From assembly GCA_030512335.1 (NCBI GenBank), contig JAULSU010000004.1, positions 2,480,001 to 2,544,000 of the forward strand: a DNA stretch of 64,000 nt. The letters are read 5' to 3'. Below, piece after piece: positions 55,960-64,000 of this stretch; the stretch's first letter is position 1; the number at the start of each line of letters is the position of its first letter. Under the pieces are notes generated by a model, which saw nothing but the letters and a program-made list of their open reading frames with translations, was not told the origin of the DNA and did no database searches. Both the position numbers and the translations under genes were made by a program. This DNA is from Immersiella caudata (lineage: Eukaryota; Ascomycota; Sordariomycetes; Sordariales; Lasiosphaeriaceae).

Positions 55960-57796
55960 CTCGGCCAACCTCCAGGCGCGAACCGACAAGGTACCAAGAA
56001 CCTGGACGAGACACTCGGCTTGGCGCCGGATGGCTCCGAGCAACCCAAGACCGATGCCAATCCCAATGGAAACACTTCCAAGCTGTCAAACTGTCAAGCT
56101 GTCAGGCTGCCTCGGACTGTGGGTGTCGCCAAGGACATGCGTTCCGAACAACCTATGCTGCCAAACAGAAACAGAAACCGTGACTGCCGTGTGTGCGCGT
56201 ATGACAAGCGCAAATCCTCCGAAGGGGGTGAGGGGCGCAGTCAGGTAAACAGAAGCCTGCAAATTGAAAAAAAAAAAAAAAAACCAAGTCTGAATCAATG
56301 CGCTGCTGCTCGTCTGTGACAAAAAGACAATTCAGTTTCATTGATGCTATGATGATATGATATGACCTTCTGAAGTGATATCCCCCCAGCAGCCACTCCT
56401 CTCCATCGCAGCCGCAGCCAGCCAATTGGACCGCGTATCCGCCCCTTGCAGAGGATCACCGTTGTTGTCAGCCGCAACAGCTGCCCGTTGGCCAGGAGGC
56501 GGAAGGCGCAACTTTTTACGCCACAACGCTGCTTGGCCACCACGTGCATGGAGATTTCACCCCACCTCAACCACGCATAATTGGACGCAGGTGAGCCTTA
56601 CGCACGGTCCACTTTGTTCGAGATTCGAGAACATTGAAGGATTGTCGTTCGTCTCAAGTCCTGCACCTTCTTTTTCCATCCATTCTACCGAGTGATCCGA
56701 AACATCAATCGGGAGCCATGTGCCGGAGGGCGTCCACGTGGAATCATGGAAAACACCAGGCGACTCGTCACAAGCCAGGCGAGCCAGGCATCACTGTTGC
56801 ACCAACAAACAAAAAGCCCACGGACAATCGCTGATCAGCTTGTGTCCCGCACCCCTCCACGTGCCCTCCAAACCAGCAAGTACTGTGGTAGCTTCTTCAT
56901 TTCGTTCACTCCCTGTCGGGATGATCCTTTCATTCATGCTTTCCTCCCAGTCATCTACGTACGGCCCAGGCTGAGCGACCCCTTGTTCCACACACACACA
57001 CGTGAAGTGCCCTCTTTCCCTCCAGCCATCCAACACGGCAGTGCGGGTATATCATTGGTATATCCCATTGTAATGGGTTGAGAGTGAGAGAACCGAAAAT
57101 TTCGCCGTCTTCCGTACCGAAACCTTGTCCTGCCTGCCAGGGCCAGCGAGAGAAAATCGTCGTCTTCCGTCTTTGATACCGCCTCCGTCCAACCTAAAAA
57201 TGCATCAACCGTAAAAGATAAAAATAAACAGAGAACAAAACCGCGAGTGCCCGCCTAGTACAAGAAACTAAGAAAAGATTCGACATTAAATGTTCCGGGA
57301 TTTTGGTGCGTCTGGCCCGAATCGTTCGGGTTTGCATCCGCCGTTTTCTGCCGCGAGGCTCGTCGTGAGGCAGAGGGATTTCGTACGTGAGGGTTCGGAG
57401 GGGTATGGACAACCAAAATTGGCGGTAAGAGTGTAATGGTACACGTTCTGGAATTGGGCGAAGGCAATGGGTGGTAGACGGCTCGCGGCTTCTCCCTGTG
57501 CGTAGGGCTGACCGTGCTTTCGGCCTCCCAGGGTATCGTGACACGGGGCCGGGCAGATGCTCCTCAGACGCTATCAGGTACCAAGTTAGGCTAATTGCGT
57601 CCATAAACCATAAATCGCCATCTTAAGCAAGCAAGCAGCGGGGTCATGATGACAAAAGAAGCAGGCTTGTCAGACCGCCCACGGCCAGCGTTCCAAGTGG
57701 GATTGCTCGCGTGGGAGAAATGACATGGCCACCTCCTTCGAAACCAGAACCCCACTGACGAGTGCGGGTCGCGGGTGTTTGCAGATCGGCTTTGCC
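55960..57796. other. Intergenic, 1.84 kb, no gene identified
   Basis: This lies upstream of the GH3 gene and downstream of the G-alpha gene, both on minus. It has an A17 run at 56267-56283 and a CA repeat at 56989-57001. Two minus-strand frames at 57194-57604 fall in the likely G-alpha 3' region. No domain-bearing frame found. Confidence 0.35.
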
Positions 57797-59159
57797 TTAC
57801 AGGATAAGCTGCTTGAGGTTCCGCTGGATAATCATATCCTGAACGGAGCTCATCGTGATTTTGAGTAGGTTGGTATCGGTCGCGTTCGTGAAGTGGCCGT
57901 AGATTTCCTTCTCCGGGTTGCGGTTCAATGCTCGGAATTTGTCCATAAAGTACTTGCTGGCCTGCTTCCAGTCGTCTGGCGGTCCATGGTAGTCGGTAAA
58001 CCCGTGCGCCGTAATTGGGCTCTTGGGCAGCTTCTCCTTGAACAGATCCATCTTGTTGAGGAAGAGGATCAGCGCCGACTTCGTGAACCAATGGGAATTG
58101 GCGATCGACTCCCAGAGCATGAGGGCCTCGTTCATTTGGTTCTGGCGCCATGATTAGCGGGACAGCCCCAATGAAATCTCGAAACCGCACAACATACACC
58201 ATCCTTGTCTTCCACGAGACATTGATCATAGCCTGAGATTGCCACCAAGAACAGGAGGCAGTTGACATTTTCGAAGCAGTGGATCCACTTCTTCCGCTCC
58301 GACCGCTGGCCGCCGACATCGAACATCCTGTATGTGAGCTGCCCAAGGTCGAAAATCGTCTCCGTGATACCGGTAGTCCTTAGTCTTGAACGCAGCAAAT
58401 CCTGATCGGTTGGCATATAGTTCTTGTCCCAGACCCGATCAAGGTCTGCGCAGAAGCTGCCAAAGATGTAAGTCACAGGGCGCTGTTAGCCAGCCAACCA
58501 AGACGCTTCTTACTATTCGAGGTTGTCGTGCAGGGCGTATTCGTTGCCCTTCTGGATCGCCTGCATCACGCCGCCATCCTGCCACAGCCTCTTAATCGGC
58601 TGAAGGTAGTCCATAGGTAGCGGCTCATCCGCACGCATTTCGTAATCGACCATGATATGAGCCATGTTTTTCTGTAATCGAACAAAACCGGTTAGCGGAC
58701 TATTCAGATCGGGATGGCGTTCCGCTGCAGATGCGGAAGGCCTAGGCCATGTGGTAATTGGTCCCGAGCACGGGTGGCTGCTTGCCTCGTTCTCCTCAAT
58801 CTCGAACTTGATGTCCATCTCGTTCATGGCGTCGAATATCAATCGAAACGACTGCACAATGTTGCCGAAGATGACGGGCTTCCATTCCAGCTTCTCGTTC
58901 TTGCTAAACCCCTGGGCGTAGATCAACTTCATTTGCTTCAATACCGTAGACTTTCCCGACTCGCCAGCGCCTGCAATCAAATCCCAGTCAGTCAGCCCTG
59001 CAGCGGGAGAACGGGCCGCATTGTGGATTGTTCCCTACCTAGGAGCAAAAGTTTGACCTCTTTCGCCATGCGCTTCTCGTCGGCGCGGATCACCTTGTCC
59101 AGCTCGCGCGACCGCGCGGCGCCGTCCGCCTCCCCCTTATCGCGAGCTCCGAAACACAT
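57797..59159 (-). CDS. gna-2: Heterotrimeric G-protein alpha subunit, group II (GNA-2 type)
   Basis: Five exons: 59159-59039, 58970-58786, 58671-58514, 58456-58198 and 58141-57797, 355 residues. All G boxes are present: GAGESGKST (41-49), the switch I RSRLRTTGIT with Arg179, DVGGQRSE with Gln205, NKMD, and the C-terminal ATDTNL and RNLKQLIL. The last eight residues and the start MCFGARDKG place it in fungal group II rather than group I (GNA-1) or III (GNA-3). There is no Gly2, so N-myristoylation is not expected; Cys2 could be palmitoylated (inference). The second intron begins GCAAGC and ends ACAG, a GC-AG intron. These subunits relay nutrient or pheromone receptor signals; group II roles are often minor. 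Confidence 0.93.
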
Positions 59160-62100
59160 GGTGGCGGTGGGCCCGTAACTTACGGGCGGAGAACACACCA
59201 GAAATTACTCGGTCGCCGATCAGATACTCAGGAGCACTGCGGTCGATTTTGACGGTATCGTGGACACCGTCTTGGCCTCGTGAAGGAGGCGCAGCTCCAA
59301 CGATGTGATGTCCGCGGGGACGGAAGCCAAGGGACCTTCAGTCGGCGGGGAAGATGTAACCAGAAGGGGGTTGCCGCTGGCCGGGAGGCGTGATCGATGA
59401 GAATTGTCGTCGGGCGATGTTGACGCAGTGAGGGTAGGAGGGAGGGAGTGTTGCGATTCTAATTCGGCGAGACCTTGTCGTCCTACTCCATCGAAGTTCG
59501 CCGGTCAGACAGATGGCCTCCTGAAACCAATCGACATGAAGTCGCCAGGCCCGGCTCCAAAGAAAAAGGGTCCAAAGGATCGAGCGGTGGGGGCCTGAGG
59601 AACAAGGCACGGGAACAATCGCAAAGCTATCGCCTCGCGACTGAACAAGAGGCAAGGCGGGTGCGCGAAGCTGGCGACGGCGCTGAAGGAAGCGGCAGCA
59701 GTGGAAACAAAAGCAGTTCGAGAAGAAGAGGAATGCATGGAGTGCAGCAGCCGTGCTCAAAAAGCTGGAACAGACAGCATCAAAGGCGTCGGGTCGGTAG
59801 AGCGGGTATTATTACTTCGCTGCAGGACACACCCCCAGAGGTGTTCCTCGGGCCCTTGCCTTGGCGACAAGTGGGTAGCGAAGCGTGCTTGTCAGCTCTT
59901 TCCCTCGTCGGGGCAGGGGGTGGGGAACTCGTGCAATGCAAGTACTTCCATCCTTGGCCTTCAGGTAAATTGCTGCAGAAGAACCGAACCCGGGACAAGC
60001 ATGGCGCGGTGGCGCTACCCGTCCAGCGAGAAATCACGCTACTTTTGGATCGGACCTCGTCAGAGGGCTCTGAGCCACATGGTTTCCCACCAACGTTCCA
60101 TGACGGATTCGTCGGACGGTGAAAGACCAAGGTGGCGCCCACGCTCCCGACCCGGCCCACGAGAGCAGTCCGAGTCTCTTTGAGAGCCATCCGAACGCCC
60201 CCGTCTTCCCCTCTCGTTCGCAGCCACCGCTCACTGTCAAAGACGCTCGCAGATGATACACGAAGCGGATGAAGTGCCCAATGGTTGAGCAGCCGATAAC
60301 CCGCTTGCTTGGCTTCTCCGAGCACGGCCGATCCTGCTGCTGCTCAATGCGACGAAACAGTGCGACGACCCGCCTGTCCACAACTGACGGTGTGCTGGAC
60401 GACAGGTGCGGCGTCGAGAGTGACGCTCAAAGAGCAATCGGCGAGGGTGTGTGCCTGCGTGTTTGGTGGATTTTCCACATGGGCCAGGCAGCTGAACCAC
60501 GAGAGCGGGCTCCCGCAATTGGCCCGACCGTCAACGAGAACCCCCCTTTCCCCTCATTTCTCTCGCAACACAAACCCTGCTTCTCCTTGACCTAGTGTCG
60601 TTGCATCAATAGCTGTTGGGCTGAAGGACCTGTCAATCGACGAAGCGGGGTGCGCGACCAATCGCGGGCCCGACCTGCCCACCGTATCGCCGCCTTGACG
60701 GAAGAGAATCGCGGCAGCACAGACACACTCTCACGAGATTTCGCGCTGAGATGGCGCTCATAGCTGCGCCCAGTATGCAGCCTACTCACGTACAGATACT
60801 CTGTGCGTTGACTAGAACCGTTAGTTGGAGTGAAGAAATGATCCAGTGTTTGGAAAAGGCAGGTTCTCTGGATGTCGACTGGGCGGATAGCCACGTTGCT
60901 CTCCACAAATACGGTTTCAACAGTGCGGTGGTTGCCTCTAGAGAGAGGATGACATTGATGACCACACCTCCGTGGCCCATAGTTATCAGATACCTACTGC
61001 ACCAGCGCATCTCCACGCCCGCGAAGCAAGGCTATGCCTGTTAGTTTACGCAGCACTGGGCGTTCAGGTTGACATCAGATTGCTCTTCGCGGCAAATACA
61101 CGGTTAGGCCTGCTCAAAATTGCGATCGGTCCGACAGCGTGGAAAACCGCTTGCTTTTCGTCAACCCCATGCGGGATGACGATGTCTCTAACTACCGCAG
61201 TCGAAGGGTTCGCCTACGACATCATGTTGCGCAAGCCCTTCTTCTCACCAGCCAAACTCCCGTGCCTCCCGTCATTGTCCTCCTGCGAGCGGCGAGGCAC
61301 GGGCGCCAATGGAACATCAGCCCGTGGCCTCCGGCCCAATCCCCTGCCATTCCGGAGTCGCAAGAGGGTGGAAGCACCCCACCAACAACCGCCTTCCTAG
61401 TGGGACTGTGAGTTTTCATAACGGAAGAAGCATGCGTTGCAGACTGCGGAAAAGAGCACCGACGAGGCGTCTAATAATCATGTTGATCAGTCAGCAGTCA
61501 GTAGTGTAGAGAGTGGATATCCCAACACCTCGGTTGAGCGTCTTTAGCACCTTCAGCCCGGACGGGTCCCCATCTTGAGCATAGCGTCGAGTCCTGCGGC
61601 GGAGCGAGACGGGTGTGCCAATCATCGCCCTCGCCACTGAAAACACCAAAAGAACCTAAGCCACGCGGTTGACGCAGCCGCAAGTCCAGAACCCCTGGAA
61701 TTCGCCTATCATAACCAATTCGAAGAAGCAAATTATCGGTCAGAATCGACTCCTCAGGAAGGTGAATTATCCGAAGAGTCGTGCAAGTGCCGAAATCTGT
61801 GTTCTCGACTGCATTGCAGGGTCTCTGCCCGTTATGAATAGTTCATCGAGCTGTGCGTATCTGCTGCAAAGGGAAATACAACACACATTACGGACCATGG
61901 ATCTGGGGTTGTTGTCGACCAACGACATCGACTTCACTGTCTCAGGGGAAGCGGTCCTCCTGCACACAATTCTGGAAGACCACTCGCCAGGGCGCAAGTC
62001 GTATCGATAAGCGCATCCCTTGGGATCCATCCAGGGATCAACCGCCCTTTGCCGCAGGTCGAGCCGCCCCGAACCAGAGGAGAGAGAGGTCTGTTCACCT

Positions 62101-62994
62101 CATCGGTCCAGGGCTGGGCTTCTGGACCAGCGACCACAGAACGGTCTCCCGGAATTCTGAGATCATCAACAAGCCGATGGAACGGCGGAAGGGCGGCTAG
62201 CCTCGTCGGGGCGCACGGAGGGCTCTGGCGATGGACCCCTACTGGGCGATTAGACCCAAAACTCCACCAGATCAAGGCGCCAGTGCTGACGAGATAATAG
62301 ACTCGAGGCGATACTCATCGGCGGGTTTGCGACCGACCCGGAAAAAAAATCATGCCGGTTTTGGAGGTATGTCAAGCCTCCTCCCTCAGACTCTCGAACT
62401 CTCAAGTGGCCAGCGCGGCCGAATTCGATTGCTGGCCTTTTGCGCATAGCATCGGGCCACGCGGCGCGACACAGGGAGTCTGGGACCGTCAAACTGATCG
62501 CCGTGAGAATAGCCGTGGGTGAGCATTTCGCTCAGCCCTGAGAGATCGATGCGATGCAATGCTGAGATTTCGGATGAATCCGTTAGCGAACCATGGAAAA
62601 CGTCCGCCAATTTCCAAGCGCTGTGTAACAGTTGCCATCGCCTGGGCACTCGGTTTGCCTCAGAGTTTGGGGACGGTCAAACCATTTGCTCACATTCGCA
62701 TCTTGATGGTCCACTGCCCATTGACTCTCCACTCATTGGGCACCACAACCCGCCCAGACACGTTTTTATTCGCTCATAGCGACTTTAGCTACCCGTCGCC
62801 AAAAGCGAAAATTTCTGAGGACCAAAACTTCGCACCTACTGGATAGAGCCCTCTGAGAAAAGGAATACCCAGTTCCTGCAATTGCGGTCAAATTGGCTCA
62901 CCTCTTCTCCCCGTGCCGCTTCTTCTCCTGGACATCCTCTCGTCTTGCCGTATCGCTTTTCCTGAAACCACACAGCCTCCGCCGATTTTCCAAA
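59160..62994. other. Large divergent gap, 3.8 kb, no intact gene identified
   Basis: This lies between the G-alpha start (minus) and spermidine synthase start (plus). It should contain two promoters and leaders but is long. A 215-codon frame at 59475-60122 is Arg/Gly-rich and lacks motifs. A 90-codon piece at 61139-61411 (LLFVNPMRDDDVSNYRSRRV) slightly resembles the start of fungal transcription-factor-like proteins but has no clear start and stops early. No RNA gene or transposon end seen. Confidence 0.35.
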
Positions 62995-64000
62995 ATGGGT
63001 GACATCACACACGAAACCATCAAAGGTACGTCTCGTGTGTCGACTACCCCTCCACCGCGATCCGACCCCGCCATTGAGCAAATCTCCTGTACCACACTTT
63101 TTATAACACCCGCCCCGTTCACCTCCCTTACATTGTACGAGAATGGGAAGCCGAGACACCCATCACCTGGCGGAATCTTGCCCAATTTCTGCGTGGCGTT
63201 CACCCGTGGTTGCCGTCGCCGGCGTAGGCTCCGATGAATATCGCTTGTGCCCCGCCTCACTGACATCCCGGATGGGCCACGGCCCCCTAATGAGTCGCGA
63301 CCCAAACGGCGATTTTCGGCAGGGCCCGGTTCAACGGTAGGTCCAAGATAGGGCTTTGCCGGGGATCTTCAACTATTGCCGTCTATTTCTCTTCGTGGCG
63401 ATGCATGCACGACCGCTGGGATGATCGGCTGACCACTTTCTGCCCCTTTTGCAGATGGCTGGTTCCGCGAGATCTCTGATCTCTGGCCCGGTGAGTGCAC
63501 ATTCCGCTCATGGTTCTACCAATTGGGTTGTCTAACACCCTCTACAGGTCAGGCCATGACTCTCAAGGTCAAGAAGGTGCTCCACCACGAGAAGAGCAAG
63601 TACCAAGACGTCCTGATCTTCGAGTCGGAGACCTACGGTACTGTCCTCGTTCTCGATGGCGCCATCCAGGTTACCGAGCGCGATGAGTTCTCGTACCAGG
63701 AGATGATCGCCCACTTAGCCATGAACTCTCACCCCAACCCCAAGAAGGTCTTGGTCATTGGCGGTGGTGACGGTGGTGTCCTGCGTGAAGTTGTCAAGCA
63801 TGAGTGCGTCGAGGAGGCCACTCTCTGCGACATCGACGAGGCATGTCTCGACTAAAAGGTTATTTTCAGTTTACTAACACCATTGCAGGCTGTCATCCGT
63901 CTCTCCAAGCAGTACCTCCCCCAGATGGCTGGTGTGTACGAAAACCCCAAGGTTAAGGTCCATATCGGTGATGGCTTCAAGTTCCTTGATGACTACAAGA
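62995..64000 (+). CDS. SPE3: Spermidine synthase, 3' end outside window
   Basis: Exons: 62995-63025, 63455-63490, 63548-63840 and 63889 to the edge. It transfers an aminopropyl group from decarboxylated SAM to putrescine. The protein reads MGDITHETIKDGWFREISDLWPGQAMTLK, then KKVLHHEKSKYQDVLIFES, VLVLDGAIQVTERDEFSYQEMIAHL, the SAM-type binding motif VLVIGGGDGGVLREV (GGGDGG at 94-99) and LCDIDEAVIRLSK. The first two exons are 31 and 36 nt and the first intron is 429 nt. The third intron begins GCATGT and ends GCAG (GC-AG). The visible part has the normal length and content; it is not fused to saccharopine dehydrogenase within the visible part. Confidence 0.94.

Noticed and set aside
59475..60122. 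215-codon plus-strand frame
   Set aside because: Compositionally biased to Arg, Gly, Ser and Gln, with no recognisable motif and in the promoter region of the G-alpha gene.

Overview
The window is nuclear DNA of a filamentous ascomycete (Pezizomycotina, most likely a Sordariomycete). Genes are monocistronic on both strands and carry short introns of about 45-80 nt with GT(RNGT)...CTRAC...YAG signals. The gene set is fungal: isocitrate lyase, a group II (GNA-2 type) G-alpha, a PLAC8 protein, TRAPP Trs31, Mso1 and a Tem1/Spg1 GTPase. No operon, CRISPR array, rRNA or convincing tRNA was seen. I cannot name the species.

Layout. 1-8.4 kb holds five unrecognised single-pass membrane proteins and one soluble protein whose reading frame contains an in-frame TGA. 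8.4-16.5 kb is sparse: a decayed epoxide hydrolase (11.4-12.8 kb), a secreted protein with a duplicated cysteine module, and a small conserved protein whose first exon is only the ATG. 16.8-22.1 kb carries TRS31 and a full-length CAND1 on the minus strand. 23.6-26.8 kb has a small mitochondrial membrane protein and a PLAC8 protein with a 17-copy histidine/aspartate repeat tail. 27.5-34.1 kb has HEM3 (heme), GCV3 (glycine cleavage H protein), SPG1/TEM1 (septation GTPase) and a small secreted cysteine-rich protein. 34.5-42.8 kb has POL3 and MSO1 in divergent orientation and a GYP7-type RabGAP. 43.3-45.9 kb is ER glucosidase I. 46.3-47.4 kb holds two related membrane-protein relics in opposite orientation between degenerate flanking repeats. 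47.4-52.7 kb holds an AidB-like acyl-CoA dehydrogenase and isocitrate lyase, divergently arranged around one 1.55-kb promoter. 53.1-56.0 kb is a membrane-anchored GH3 beta-glucosidase. 57.8-59.2 kb is the G-alpha gene. 63.0 kb to the right edge is spermidine synthase, cut off by the window end.

Functional links. Most genes are housekeeping and unrelated to each other. The clearest joint signal is the acyl-CoA dehydrogenase/isocitrate lyase pair: both belong to fatty-acid or C2 use, and their shared promoter carries four CCTCGG cores of the kind bound by FarA/FarB-type regulators. The most unusual individual items are the PLAC8 repeat tail, the relic pair at 46.3-47.4 kb, two GC-AG introns (G-alpha and spermidine synthase), the multiply damaged epoxide hydrolase and the in-frame TGA at 3557-3559. 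Exon coordinates were read from splice signals and reading-frame continuity and have not been checked against transcripts.
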